Both the position numbers and the translations under genes were made by a program. From contig NZ_CP088245.1 in the NCBI RefSeq assembly GCF_021117275.1, forward strand, positions 4,067,501 through 4,131,500: a stretch of 64,000 nucleotides of DNA, read 5' to 3'. Under the pieces are notes generated by a model. It had not been told where the DNA came from. It ran no database searches and saw nothing but the letters and a program-made list of their open reading frames with translations. Source of the DNA: Metabacillus sp. B2-18. GTDB taxonomy: Bacteria > Bacillota > Bacilli > Bacillales > Bacillaceae. Positions 1 through 7,940 of the stretch are shown in pieces (position 1 is the first letter of the stretch; every line of letters begins with the position of its first letter).

Positions 1-1
1 G

Positions 2-247
2 ATCATCACGATGTTTGATGCAACAGGAGTAAGACGTCATGCCGGTGAACAAGCAACCGTTCTTAATCAGCTTGTTCTTGACTTTAACCGCTTTGTTGAG
101 GAAGCCAAAGTATGGCCTAAAAAAGCTGAACAAGATAAACAAAAAAAGTTGAAGGAGCTACTTGGACATCAGCCGATTGAAGTGTTTTTTGGAGGATTAA
201 CCGGTATTCTTCTTGCACTATTGTTACACTACCTTTTTGTTTTGTAA
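2..247 (+). CDS. yuiD: Divergent PAP2 family protein YuiD (C-terminal part)
   Basis: The frame is open from the first complete codon of the window, so the N-terminus lies outside and about 81 residues remain. The sequence MFDATGVRRHAGEQA and the later KELLGHQPIEVFFGG stretch are hallmarks of the divergent acid phosphatase/vanadium-dependent haloperoxidase-related (PAP2-like) membrane proteins typified by B. subtilis YuiD. The last 20 residues form a hydrophobic helix, as expected for the final membrane span. The gene ends 11 bases before the next gene, which has its own strong ribosome binding site, so the two are probably co-transcribed. The substrate of the family is not known to me. Confidence 0.9.
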   Translation: MITMFDATGVRRHAGEQATVLNQLVLDFNRFVEEAKVWPKKAEQDKQKKLKELLGHQPIEVFFGGLTGILLALLLHYLFVL

Positions 248-258
248 GGAGGCTTTAA

Positions 259-1047
259 ATGAGGCTTATATCCATCTGTCCCAGCAATACGGAGCTTGCA
301 GTTTATCTTGGTTTAAAGGAGCAATTAGTCGCCCTGGATGATTTCTCTGATTGGCCGCTGGATTTATCACATCTTCCACGTTTAGGCCCAGACCTTTCCA
401 TTAATATGGATATGTTGGAATCTTATCTTCCTGACTTGGTGCTAGCTTCTCTTAGTGTACCTGGAATGGAAAAAAACATTGAAGAATTGGAAAAGAGGAA
501 AATTCCACATATTGTTTTTAATCCTCAGTCATTTCAAGACATTTGCGATGATCTTCACACATTAAGTAAATTAACCGGAAAGCAAAAGGAAGCTGAAGGT
601 GTTATTAAAGACTTTCAAGCTACTCTTCAATCATATAAGGAAATTTCTGATGGGATACAGAACCCACCTTCCATTTTTTTTGAATGGTGGCCGAACCCAA
701 TTTTTTCTCCTGGTCAAATCAACTGGTTAACTGAGCTAAGCAGATTAGCAGGAGCAAGAAACATTTTTGAAGATGTTGAATTAGCTAGCGTGCAGACAAC
801 ATGGGAAGATGTTCTGAATCGAAACCCAGAATATTTTTGTTTATGCTGGGTCGGAGTTAAGCAATCTAGAATGAAATTGACACATGTACTAAAAAGGGAA
901 AGGGCACAAACCCTTCGAGCCGTTCAAAATAACCAACTCCATTTATTAGAGGAATCATTGTTTTGCCGTCCCTCTCCACGGCTTCTCCTTGGTTTACAAA
1001 AGCTCGCCTATTTGTTGCATCCTGATATTTATCCCCGTCCTAATTAA
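259..1047 (+). CDS. Cobalamin/metal receptor-like (BtuF/TroA fold) protein without export signal
   Basis: A 262-residue protein of the helical-backbone metal receptor superfamily, similar to BtuF-type cobalamin-binding components. It opens with RLISICPSNTELAVYLG, the usual first beta strand of the mature domain, and has the C-terminal CRPSPRLLLGLQKLA helix common in this group. A GGAGG site 8 bases before the ATG fixes the start, so there is no room for a signal peptide or lipobox. Family members normally sit outside the membrane and feed an ABC importer; here no export signal and no adjacent permease is visible, so a cytoplasmic role is possible. The ligand is inferred from the family only. 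Confidence 0.75.
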   Translation: MRLISICPSNTELAVYLGLKEQLVALDDFSDWPLDLSHLPRLGPDLSINMDMLESYLPDLVLASLSVPGMEKNIEELEKRKIPHIVFNPQSFQDICDDLHTLSKLTGKQKEAEGVIKDFQATLQSYKEISDGIQNPPSIFFEWWPNPIFSPGQINWLTELSRLAGARNIFEDVELASVQTTWEDVLNRNPEYFCLCWVGVKQSRMKLTHVLKRERAQTLRAVQNNQLHLLEESLFCRPSPRLLLGLQKLAYLLHPDIYPRPN

Positions 1048-1089
1048 AAGACAAAAAGCTAATGCTCTTTTCATTAGCTTTTTGTCTTA
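1048..1089. terminator. Bidirectional terminator between receptor-like gene and yuiC
   Basis: A 17-bp stem pairs AAGACAAAAAGCTAATG with CATTAGCTTTTTGTCTT around a short loop. It lies between convergent genes and overlaps the yuiC stop codon. T-rich stretches on both sides suit termination from either direction. Confidence 0.85.
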
Positions 1090-1805
1090 TTTTTTATATA
1101 TTTTTGCCTAAACACTTGCATTGATTCATCTTCATTTAAGTTTTTTAATTGTTCTTCCGTTAATGTTCCATCACCCATTTGAACAACGTATACTTCTATT
1201 TGCTTTTTACCCCAATTATTATAAACCTCTTTTACGGTTTCATAATATAAATCTAATTTGTTTCCTTTAATGGCTCCACCCTTGTCCGCTACCACTCCAT
1301 ATCCGTAGCCTGGGATAAAAAGTATGGTACCAATTGGGAAAACATCTAAATCTGCAGCAACTGTCGAATATAGATCTCTTTTTACTTTTACCCCTGAATA
1401 GGTAATCCCATAGCTAGGATGATCGGGATGTTTACCAGTAGACTCAACACCTGCCGTATAACCAGTTGCTACCACTTTTCTTGTCGGATATTGAGACCAG
1501 TCAATTGCTTCTTCCAGTGAAACTTCTTGATTAATTGCTTCAACACTCGAAGACACTTGTGTTCTAATCGATGGTTCACTGTTCATGGCTTTAAAAGTAA
1601 GTCCTAAAAAACGGAAAGTTTCATTTTCTTCAGCTTCAGTGTGTGTATGAACTAGTTTTTCATTAAAATCCTCATTATGATTATAATACCAATTGGAGAG
1701 ATCTTTAGCCTCAACACCTGAAATTGCGCTATATGTTGTTGTTAATGCTCCCAGAAATAATAATGTCATGATTAGTCTTCTACTAACTCTCTTTATACTG
1801 ATCAT
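1074..1805 (-). CDS. yuiC: 3D-domain (MltA-like barrel) secreted/anchored protein YuiC
   Basis: The start chosen gives [18 protein letters not shown], a basic patch followed by a hydrophobic segment; the frame extends 29 codons upstream but with no signal-like or conserved sequence. The C-terminal half is a 3D domain, named for three conserved aspartates, visible in [18 protein letters not shown] and KLDLYY. Such domains form the double-psi barrel of MltA-type lytic transglycosylases, and Firmicute stationary-phase-survival proteins of this kind cleave peptidoglycan. The linker between membrane segment and 3D domain is acidic and low in complexity. An AGGAG motif precedes the chosen ATG at a rather long 14-base spacing, so the exact start is uncertain. 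Confidence 0.85.
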   Translation of the reverse strand: MISIKRVSRRLIMTLLFLGALTTTYSAISGVEAKDLSNWYYNHNEDFNEKLVHTHTEAEENETFRFLGLTFKAMNSEPSIRTQVSSSVEAINQEVSLEEAIDWSQYPTRKVVATGYTAGVESTGKHPDHPSYGITYSGVKVKRDLYSTVAADLDVFPIGTILFIPGYGYGVVADKGGAIKGNKLDLYYETVKEVYNNWGKKQIEVYVVQMGDGTLTEEQLKNLNEDESMQVFRQKYIKNKTKS

Positions 1806-1920
1806 ATGTTTCTTAAACACTCCTCTCACAAATCTATTCGTTCCCAGATTGTGAGAAAAGTATTCAAAATGGAGAAAAGTAAATTTTACCATATCTGTTT
1901 TTTATTGATTTCTAAAAGCG

Positions 1921-1953
1921 AAAAAAGCCTGACATTCCGTTGTCAGACTTTTT
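1921..1953 (-). terminator. Terminator downstream of yuiB
   Basis: The stem AAAAAGTCTGACA / TGTCAGGCTTTTT (read on the minus strand, one mismatch) encloses a 5-base loop and ends in a T-run. It lies 14 bases beyond the yuiB stop. Confidence 0.8.
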
Positions 1954-1966
1954 GGTAGAAAATATA

Positions 1967-2287
1967 TTAAAACATCTGATATCCGCTTTTACGAAGCATT
2001 TTAATAATAACCCCTGAGAGAATCGCACCGATCAGTCCGCAGGATAAAATTAATAAATCTGCTAAAGCTAATGACATCATTTTATCCCCTAATTGTGAAA
2101 ACGAATCACTAGGGCTTCTAAAATACTCTATAAATTTGACGTTATCAACTATGAAAATGCATACAATTGGATACACAATAGCCATAATCCAAGACATGCG
2201 TAAAAGCATATTCAATAAAAACCCAATACCAAAAAATAATACTAAAAATAATAACATGGATATTAATAAAACCGGTAAGCTCAACAT
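1967..2287 (-). CDS. yuiB: Small membrane protein YuiB
   Basis: About 106 residues, nearly all hydrophobic, with three probable membrane spans (residues 3-25, 28-50 and 75-95) and a short basic tail ending KMLRKSGYQMF. It matches the YuiB family of uncharacterised Bacillus membrane proteins by position and character. The frame can begin five codons earlier, but those codons contain the GGAGGTGAT ribosome binding site for the ATG chosen here, so the shorter start is almost certainly right. No function is known. Confidence 0.85.
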   Translation of the reverse strand: MLSLPVLLISMLLFLVLFFGIGFLLNMLLRMSWIMAIVYPIVCIFIVDNVKFIEYFRSPSDSFSQLGDKMMSLALADLLILSCGLIGAILSGVIIKMLRKSGYQMF

Positions 2288-2363
2288 GCCTATCACCTCC
2301 ATTACACCACTATTAAGTGTACTGAACTAACGATAGACAGTCAATGCTTTGTCAGTGAACGTT

Positions 2364-2486
2364 TTATGACTTCTTCCCAGTGCCATCACAGTTATTACAT
2401 GTTTCAGAGCCACCTAGTATTAGTTGAAAATACCCTTTCCCAGAACAATATGGGCATTCCTTTGTTTCAACCTTTGTTGTGTTCAT
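2364..2486 (-). CDS. yuiA: Small zinc-finger protein YuiA (DnaJ-type CxxCxGxG)
   Basis: A 40-residue reading frame, MNTTKVETKE then CPYCSGKGYF and ending CNNCDGTGKKS. The two motifs CPYCSGKG and CNNCDGTG are the paired CxxCxGxG zinc ligands seen in DnaJ and in the tiny Bacillus YuiA proteins. A GGGGAG ribosome binding site lies 6 bases before the ATG. It is placed just upstream of yuiB on the same strand, as in B. subtilis. Zinc binding is predicted; the role is unknown. Confidence 0.85.
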   Translation of the reverse strand: MNTTKVETKECPYCSGKGYFQLILGGSETCNNCDGTGKKS

Positions 2487-2638
2487 TTCTGTCTCCCCTT
2501 TAGGATAGTAGTGGTTTTTAATAATATACCAATTATTCTGACAATTATAAAGGGAGAAAATCTCACAAAAAGGTTTGTGTAAGCGAATACATTTAAGCTT
2601 TTCTTTAAAATCCTCTCTTTATCATAGTATTGTGAATA

Positions 2639-3124
2639 TTATAAAAACATAGTATATGTAGTATATCCAAAATGATCCCCAGGATTAAATTGATCATATT
2701 TATTTAACTTTGATTCAATGACGTCAGACGCTAGTTTTGTAATTAAGAGTGATGAATTTTTGTCCTCTACTAACTTTTTAGGATGTATAAAAGCTACTTC
2801 ATCTAATTCCTCTTCTTGAACCTGTATTTCATTTGAATTTGCCAATAATGAAAAAATGACCATGTTATCACTAATCACTTCTTTTATTACCCCTGAACGA
2901 ATTCCAACAACTCCAGCTATACTTGCAGAAATGCCTGTTTCTTCTTTAATTTCCCTTAATACAGCCTCATCAATGGTTTCTCCTTCATTAACAAATCCAG
3001 CCGGAAAAGACCATTTCCCCTTGAGTCCACCATATTTCTTTTTAACAACAAGCCATTCTCCTTCATGATTAGCCACAATTCCAGATACTGCTAACCATAC
3101 ATTTCCCCTTTTGGATTGAGTCAA
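2639..3124 (-). CDS. Nudix hydrolase
   Basis: A 161-residue Nudix protein. The catalytic Nudix box is complete at residues 42-64: G-x5-E-x7-REIKEETGI. These enzymes hydrolyse nucleoside diphosphates linked to another group with a divalent metal held by the REUxEE glutamates. The start is a TTG six bases after a GGGGGG ribosome binding site. It sits between yuiA and yumB, where B. subtilis has no obvious counterpart, and its stop is 152 bases from the yuiA start. Its substrate cannot be read from sequence. Confidence 0.88.
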   Translation of the reverse strand: MTQSKRGNVWLAVSGIVANHEGEWLVVKKKYGGLKGKWSFPAGFVNEGETIDEAVLREIKEETGISASIAGVVGIRSGVIKEVISDNMVIFSLLANSNEIQVQEEELDEVAFIHPKKLVEDKNSSLLITKLASDVIESKLNKYDQFNPGDHFGYTTYTMFL

Positions 3125-3167
3125 TATAGAGCCCCCCTTTTTTATTATTTTAACACATAGAGAAATA

Positions 3168-3203
3168 AAAAAGAGACAAAGGCATATGCCTTCGTCTCTT
3201 TTT
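3168..3203 (-). terminator. Terminator downstream of yumB
   Basis: The near-perfect palindrome AAAAAGAGACnAAGGC / GCCTTnGTCTCTTTTT follows the yumB stop by 8 bases. A- and T-runs on both sides would also let it stop transcription the other way. Confidence 0.85.
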
Positions 3204-3211
3204 CACAACTA

Positions 3212-4426
3212 TTATAAAATGTTAAATTTTCCTTTTTTCAATACTAATGAAGGACCGCCAACCATGTATAAAGCACGGTTATCAATCATTTTCTTCATAA
3301 ATGAAGCTTTAGTACCTACTAATTTTTTACCAAATACAACACCAACTGCATCGTCTTCACCTAATGATGCAACAGATCCTTTAATGTCCGGAGTGAAAGA
3401 TGCCATTTCTCCACGACCACGAATGGCTGATGCAAGGTTTTTCGCACAAGTTTCACCTTGTTGCATAGCGATTTGCGCTGTTGGAGGATATGGACGATTA
3501 ATTTCTTCATTAATGATTAATGAACAATCTCCAATAATGAATACATCATCATGTCCCGGTGCACGTAGTTGTGGATCAACTTTTACACGGCCACGCATAT
3601 TTTCAAATCCCGCTTCTTCCACAACACTGTTACCACGAACACCAGCTGCCCAAACAACCGTTCCAGCTTTAATTGTTTCTAACTCTTCACCTTTTGCAAC
3701 GATGATTCCTTCTTCGATACATTCTTTAATTGCTGTACCGATCATGAATTCTACGCCTTTTTTCTGTAAGTGATTTGTAGCATACTCAACTAACTCAGGA
3801 TCAAATCCTGGTAATGCTGTTGGTGCTGCTTCCACACAGATAATACGTACTTTTTTAAAGTCAACATCATATTCTTTACAAAGCTCTGGGATTCTGTTTC
3901 CAAGCTCTCCTAAGAATTCAATTCCAGTGAAGCCAGCTCCACCGACAACAATTGTTAAACGCTCATCTTTCTTTTCTGCTTCCATGTTATATGTAGCAAA
4001 TTGATATTCAATATGCTCACGTAATTGTCTAGCAGAGTCAATGCTTGTGATTCCGAATGCATACTCTTTTAAACCTTGAATGCCAAATGTTTCAGGGTGA
4101 GCACCTAATGAAATAACTAAATAATCATATTCAACTTCACCATTTTCTAAAACGATTTTCTTCGATTCTTTATCGATTGATACAACAGTATCTTGAACAA
4201 ATTTCACACGATTTGTATCGATAATGTCTTTGATTTGGTAACGAGCACGGTCATGGTGTAAAGTACCAGCTGAAGCCTCATGTAACCATGTTGTTTCATA
4301 GTGATAATCATTTTTGTTCACTAATGTGATATCTGCTTCATCAACACTAATTAATTTTTGTAAACGTGTAACTGTAATTAACCCACCATAACCTGCACCT
4401 AATATAACGACTCTTGGTTTTTTCAC
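3212..4426 (-). CDS. yumB: NADH dehydrogenase-like flavoprotein YumB (NDH-2 family)
   Basis: A 404-residue two-dinucleotide-binding-domain flavoprotein of the type II NADH dehydrogenase family, which passes electrons from NADH through FAD to menaquinone without pumping protons. The FAD-binding GAGYGG motif is at residues 11-16, the NAD-binding [11 protein letters not shown] motif near residue 160, and the second FAD motif FIIGDCS near residue 300. The C-terminus holds the amphipathic [14 protein letters not shown] region that anchors such enzymes to the membrane surface. The GTG start follows a GGTGG site. B. subtilis has three paralogues (Ndh/YjlD, YumB, YutJ); YumB and YutJ are both in this window. 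A Rex-like palindrome lies about 110 bases upstream. Confidence 0.92.
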   Translation of the reverse strand: MKKPRVVILGAGYGGLITVTRLQKLISVDEADITLVNKNDYHYETTWLHEASAGTLHHDRARYQIKDIIDTNRVKFVQDTVVSIDKESKKIVLENGEVEYDYLVISLGAHPETFGIQGLKEYAFGITSIDSARQLREHIEYQFATYNMEAEKKDERLTIVVGGAGFTGIEFLGELGNRIPELCKEYDVDFKKVRIICVEAAPTALPGFDPELVEYATNHLQKKGVEFMIGTAIKECIEEGIIVAKGEELETIKAGTVVWAAGVRGNSVVEEAGFENMRGRVKVDPQLRAPGHDDVFIIGDCSLIINEEINRPYPPTAQIAMQQGETCAKNLASAIRGRGEMASFTPDIKGSVASLGEDDAVGVVFGKKLVGTKASFMKKMIDNRALYMVGGPSLVLKKGKFNIL

Positions 4427-4832
4427 CGAAATACATCCACCTTTTCTTTTTAAAATTGTTGTAAAGGATCGAATAATGTCTATTACTATATTCGACTTAA
4501 AACCACAATTTTATTTTTATTTAAGAGATAAAACTTTGTGAAAACATTCACTTACTAATGCATACCTTGGTATCTGCTACGTATAATATATATAAATACA
4601 CCTATAAATCATATTATCCATTCAACAATATTTTTTCAAGTTATTTTTTCTAACAAAAGACTATGTTTTTTTCTTCGTATAATTTATAATACATGGATTT
4701 TAGGTACTACTTTTATCGAAAGTGTTTTCAAAATGTGAAAAAAGAAGAATTTTGTCTTATGGATTGTCATTCATTTCAAGTGAAAATTTATGAATTGGTA
4801 CACAATTAAATGTAGTAAAAGGAGGATGAGAT
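4427..4832. other. Divergent intergenic region yumB/yumC
   Basis: This 406-base, very AT-rich stretch has no convincing reading frame. It must hold the promoters of yumB (leftward) and yumC (rightward). A TATAAT-like box near 4678 could serve yumC. The only clear operator-like palindrome is at 4536-4553, listed separately. Confidence 0.6.
4536..4553. promoter_or_regulatory. Rex-like operator candidate upstream of yumB
   Basis: The sequence TTGTGAAAACATTCACTT fits the Rex redox-sensor operator TTGTGAA-N4-TTCACAA in 16 of 18 positions, missing only the last two bases. Rex represses respiratory NADH dehydrogenase genes in Bacillus in response to the NADH/NAD ratio. The match and its place upstream of an NDH-2 gene are seen; regulation is inferred. 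Confidence 0.45.
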
Positions 4833-5825
4833 ATGAAAGAAGATACTAAAGTTTATGATATTACCATTATCGGTGGAGGTCCTGTTGGATTATTCACTGC
4901 ATTCTATGGTGGAATGAGACAGGCAAGTGTAAAAATTATTGAGAGCCTTCCACAATTAGGTGGCCAGCTTTCTACATTATATCCTGAAAAATACATCTAT
5001 GACGTTGCAGGCTTTCCAAAAATAAGAGCTCAAGAGCTTGTAGACAATTTGAAGGAGCAAATGGGTCAGTTTGAGCAAACAGTTGTTTTAGATCAAGCTG
5101 TTGAACACGTTGAGAAACAAGCTGACGGAGTATTCATGTTAACCACTAATAATGAAGTTCATTATACAAAAACAATCATCATTACAGCAGGTAATGGTGC
5201 TTTTAAGCCTCGCAAACTTGAGCTTGAGGAAAGCGAGAAATATGAGAATCAAAATTTACATTATTTCGTTGATGATTTAAATAAATTTGCCGAAAGAAAC
5301 GTAGCTATTCTTGGTGGTGGAGACTCTGCCGTTGACTGGGCATTAATGCTCGAACCTGTTGCAAAAAGTGTAAGTTTAATACATAGAAGAGATAAATTCA
5401 GAGCACATGAACATAGTGTTGAATTATTGATGAAATCGAAGGTACAGGTTTTAACACCATTTGTTCCAGTCGAGCTAAATGGGGAACAGGCTATTTCTCA
5501 AGTAGTATTAGAAGAAGTGAAAGGTGATCGAAAAGAAGTTTTAGAAATTGACGATCTTATCGTTAATTATGGATTTGTATCCTCACTTGGACCAATTAAA
5601 GATTGGGGTTTAACAATTGAGAAAAATTCAATTGTTGTTAACTCAAAAATGGAAACGAACATTGAAGGAATTTATGCAGCTGGAGATATCTGCACCTATG
5701 ATGGCAAGGTAAAACTAATTGCAAGTGGATTTGGCGAGGCTCCGACAGCAGTAAACAATGCTAAGGCATATATGGATCCAAAAGCACGTGTCCAACCATT
5801 ACACAGCACGAGTTTATTTAATTAA
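4833..5825 (+). CDS. yumC: Ferredoxin/flavodoxin-NADP+ reductase YumC
   Basis: A 330-residue thioredoxin-reductase-like ferredoxin-NADP+ reductase. FAD-binding [14 protein letters not shown] is at residues 14-27, NADPH-binding [10 protein letters not shown] near 161-170, and the closing FAD motif AAGDICTY near 285. It lacks the CxxC active site of thioredoxin reductase, as expected for the YumC branch that reduces ferredoxin and flavodoxin with NADPH. A strong AAAGGAGG site precedes the ATG. The stop codon TAA lies inside the 8-bp target duplication of the transposon that follows, so insertion left the protein intact but separated the gene from its native terminator at 7888-7923. Confidence 0.95.
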   Translation: MKEDTKVYDITIIGGGPVGLFTAFYGGMRQASVKIIESLPQLGGQLSTLYPEKYIYDVAGFPKIRAQELVDNLKEQMGQFEQTVVLDQAVEHVEKQADGVFMLTTNNEVHYTKTIIITAGNGAFKPRKLELEESEKYENQNLHYFVDDLNKFAERNVAILGGGDSAVDWALMLEPVAKSVSLIHRRDKFRAHEHSVELLMKSKVQVLTPFVPVELNGEQAISQVVLEEVKGDRKEVLEIDDLIVNYGFVSSLGPIKDWGLTIEKNSIVVNSKMETNIEGIYAAGDICTYDGKVKLIASGFGEAPTAVNNAKAYMDPKARVQPLHSTSLFN

Positions 5826-5827
5826 TA
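5820..5827. repeat. Left copy of 8-bp target site duplication
   Basis: AATTAATA directly precedes the left end of the transposon, and the identical octamer follows its right end at 7879-7886. Eight-base duplications are typical of IS1595-family insertion. Confidence 0.9.
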
Positions 5828-5867
5828 AGCTATGTTAAATAACTCTGTTGATATTTGATTATAACGA
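5828..5867 (+). repeat. Left terminal inverted repeat of the transposon
   Basis: It begins AGCTATGTTAAATAACTC and matches the reverse complement of 7839-7878 at 31 of 40 positions, with runs of identity at positions 1-12, 19-25 and 36-40. Confidence 0.9.
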
Positions 5868-5919
5868 ACCCTTGTTCTATAATGAATTTGTAAAATTAAA
5901 CGATATGGAGTTGGCAAGG

Positions 5920-6960
5920 ATGGCATTGAAGGACATTATCGAAGAAATTAGAAAGTTGAGTACGGGAGACCAATACCGACTAAAAGAGTTCTTTACTAAA
6001 TCTTTGGCTTCCTATTCCGCAAGTGAACCTGTTTTTAAAGAGGTTTCAGAGCGGAAGCATAAAGATGGATTTACTTGTTCTCATTGCCATTCCAATAACT
6101 CCGTTCGTTTCGGTAAGTATAATGTGAAAATGGGTAGCCGTACATTGGAACGACAACGATACCGCTGCAAAGATTGTGGAAAGACTTTTACTGATGTGAC
6201 GAATACGCCTCTTCATCGTACTCATCTTCCTCACAAATGGTTGGAGTTCGTTCAGTGTATGATAGAAGGCTATTCACTGCGTAAATCGTCAGAGCTTTTA
6301 GAAGTTCATTATGTAACTTTATTTTATTGGAGGCATAAGCTCCTTTCAGCCATTAAAAAGATGGATTTTGACCAATTCGAAGGTATTGTGGAAATGGACG
6401 AGACTTATTTTCTCTACTCGGAAAAAGGGAAACGTAAAGTGGAAGGACGAAAAGCTCGAAAACGTGGAGGTTCGTCTTCTCAACGGGGTATCAGCAAAGA
6501 ACAAGTCTGTGTTCTTGTTGCAAGAGACCGTCAGAAGGTAACATACTCGAAAGTAGTTGGTCAGGGTCGGATTATAAAAACTCGTTTGGAAGAAGCTATT
6601 GGGTCTAAACTTTCCTCTTCCAATGTTCTTTGTACTGATGCTTGGCGGGCATTTATGACCTACGCAAAAGAAAAAGGACTTGAACATTATAGATTTAAAT
6701 CAGATGGTAAGGAACGGGTCCGTGGTGTTTATCATATTCAAAATGTAAATAGTTATCACAGTCGTTTAAAAGGCTGGTTAAATCGATTTAATGGTGTGGC
6801 TACAAAATACCTCGACCATTATTTGAGTTGGTTTCAATTTCTCGACCAAATCAAACATCGAAATGACGACACAACTGTTAGTAAGATGATTGTTGAAAGT
6901 AGCCTGTTTTCAATTGATGTCACCTATGATAAATTGCGTTTATCACAATTTTCATTATGA
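5920..6960 (+). CDS. IS1595-family transposase
   Basis: A 346-residue transposase. An N-terminal zinc ribbon is shown by Cys53/Cys56 (CSHC) and Cys83/Cys86 (CKDC). The catalytic core follows with Asp160 in IVEMDETYF and Asp240 in LCTDAWRAF. The third catalytic position lies in the family motif NSYHSRLKGWL (residues 277-287), where the usual glutamate is replaced, as in many IS1595-group enzymes. The ATG chosen has a GGAG site 9 bases upstream. A TTG-initiated extension to 5848 would begin inside the terminal repeat and is less likely. The frame is intact, so the element may still be active. Confidence 0.92.
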   Translation: MALKDIIEEIRKLSTGDQYRLKEFFTKSLASYSASEPVFKEVSERKHKDGFTCSHCHSNNSVRFGKYNVKMGSRTLERQRYRCKDCGKTFTDVTNTPLHRTHLPHKWLEFVQCMIEGYSLRKSSELLEVHYVTLFYWRHKLLSAIKKMDFDQFEGIVEMDETYFLYSEKGKRKVEGRKARKRGGSSSQRGISKEQVCVLVARDRQKVTYSKVVGQGRIIKTRLEEAIGSKLSSSNVLCTDAWRAFMTYAKEKGLEHYRFKSDGKERVRGVYHIQNVNSYHSRLKGWLNRFNGVATKYLDHYLSWFQFLDQIKHRNDDTTVSKMIVESSLFSIDVTYDKLRLSQFSL

Positions 6961-7011
6961 AAATCAAACGATGTACCGAAGGTGAGATAGGAAAAAAAGG
7001 GGTAGTAATAG

Positions 7012-7809
7012 ATGGTTTATAATTTGAAATCAAGTTCATTCGATACAAATGATTTTATTTTCAACCTGCAAAAAGGGATTTCAGAAATAATCAAAGATGA
7101 TTTAATTGGTATCTATATCCACGGTTCCTTAGCAATGGGAGGATTTAATCCGAACAGTAGTGATATTGATGTATTGGTCGTTACAAACAAGTCGATGACA
7201 GTTGAAACTAAAAGGAAATTAGCAAAGCTCTTATTAATGCATTCTAGTTCCCCATTTCCTGTTGAAATTAGTTTCCTGAATACTGAACAATTAAAGGTCT
7301 GGCAGCATCCTTGCCCATTTGATTTTCATTATAGTGAATTTTGGAGAGAACGATATGCAAATGATTTATTAAGTGGAACAGACAAATTTTTGAATGGTGA
7401 TGTTAATACCGATGCAGATTTAGCAGCTCATATTACCATCACTAATAAAAGAGGGGTTTGTGTATATGGTAAATCTATTGATGAAGTTTTTCCTTTAGTT
7501 CCATCCTCAGATTATCTATCATCAATAATGGGTGATTTCACGGATTGTTTAGAAAATATCGAAGAAGACCCAATTTACTGTACGCTAAATTTGATTAGAG
7601 TTTATTGGTACCTAAAAGAAGGTGTTATTTCTTCAAAGCAAGAAGCTGGTAACTGGGGGTTATCTACACTTCCCAAAGAGATAAAAAACACCGTTGAAAA
7701 AGTGGTTAAATGTTATTCAAATGATAAAGATACTTATAGTTTTGAGAAAGATGAACTGGTATTCTTAAAAAACTACATTTCAAACGATGTAAAGAAATTA
7801 TTGAACTAA
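7012..7809 (+). CDS. AadA/ANT(9)-like aminoglycoside nucleotidyltransferase (transposon passenger)
   Basis: A 265-residue protein with an N-terminal nucleotidyltransferase domain: GS at 38-39 and the metal-binding pair Asp51/Asp53 in SSDIDVLVV. Glu85 in FPVEISF lines up with the catalytic base of AadA. The C-terminal half has the AadA-type helical domain with TLNLIRVYWYLKEG and SSKQEAGNW followed by LPKE. This domain order belongs to ANT(3'')/ANT(9) enzymes that adenylylate streptomycin and/or spectinomycin. An AAAGGGG site lies 9 bases before the ATG. Sequence resemblance to known resistance alleles is clear in motifs but not close overall, so the actual substrate is an inference. Confidence 0.82.
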   Translation: MVYNLKSSSFDTNDFIFNLQKGISEIIKDDLIGIYIHGSLAMGGFNPNSSDIDVLVVTNKSMTVETKRKLAKLLLMHSSSPFPVEISFLNTEQLKVWQHPCPFDFHYSEFWRERYANDLLSGTDKFLNGDVNTDADLAAHITITNKRGVCVYGKSIDEVFPLVPSSDYLSSIMGDFTDCLENIEEDPIYCTLNLIRVYWYLKEGVISSKQEAGNWGLSTLPKEIKNTVEKVVKCYSNDKDTYSFEKDELVFLKNYISNDVKKLLN

Positions 7810-7810
7810 C

Positions 7811-7840
7811 AAGGGAACTCCTTAATACTGAAGTCCCCTC
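7811..7840 (+). terminator. Possible weak terminator after the passenger gene
   Basis: AGGGAACT can pair with AGTCCCCT with one mismatch around a 12-base loop, followed by a mixed T-rich stretch. The fold is short and the T-run poor, so this is tentative. Confidence 0.35.
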
Positions 7841-7878
7841 GTTTATATTAAAAATCAACATTATTGTTTAACATAGCT
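7839..7878 (-). repeat. Right terminal inverted repeat of the transposon
   Basis: Read on the minus strand it begins AGCTATGTTAAACAATAA, the counterpart of the left end at 5828-5867. Confidence 0.9.
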
Positions 7879-7886
7879 AATTAATA
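7879..7886. repeat. Right copy of 8-bp target site duplication
   Basis: AATTAATA is identical to the octamer at 5820-5827. Removing one copy plus the element restores a simple yumC-terminator junction. Confidence 0.9.
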
Positions 7887-7887
7887 T

Positions 7888-7923
7888 AAAAAGCTGTTTA
7901 CCACAAAAGTAAACAGCCTTTTT
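7888..7923. terminator. Bidirectional terminator yumC/yutM
   Basis: AAAAAGCTGTTTA pairs with TAAACAGCCTTTTT (one bulge/mismatch) around a 9-base loop. It serves yutM from the right and was the native yumC terminator before the transposon separated them. Confidence 0.85.
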
Positions 7924-7940
7924 CTATCATCCGTGAAAGT

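Larger units (their letters stand above)
5828..7878 (+). mobile_element. IS1595-family transposon carrying an AadA-like nucleotidyltransferase
   Basis: A 2,051-bp element bounded by imperfect 40-bp terminal inverted repeats (31 of 40 positions match, both beginning AGCTATGTTAAA) and flanked by perfect 8-bp direct repeats AATTAATA. It encodes an IS1595-type transposase and, 51 bases downstream in the same direction, an aminoglycoside adenylyltransferase-like protein with its own ribosome binding site. Because both genes lie between one pair of ends, the second gene is a passenger and the whole unit should move together. It has landed at the yumC stop codon. The intact target duplication and open frames suggest recent arrival. 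Confidence 0.93.

Noticed and set aside
3186..3773. 195-codon plus-strand frame opposite yumB
   Set aside because: It is the antisense of the well-conserved yumB coding sequence, has no ribosome binding site and no recognisable domain.
5848..5919. 24-codon N-terminal extension of the transposase from a TTG
   Set aside because: The TTG is inside the left terminal inverted repeat, and a proper GGAG-spaced ATG lies at 5920.
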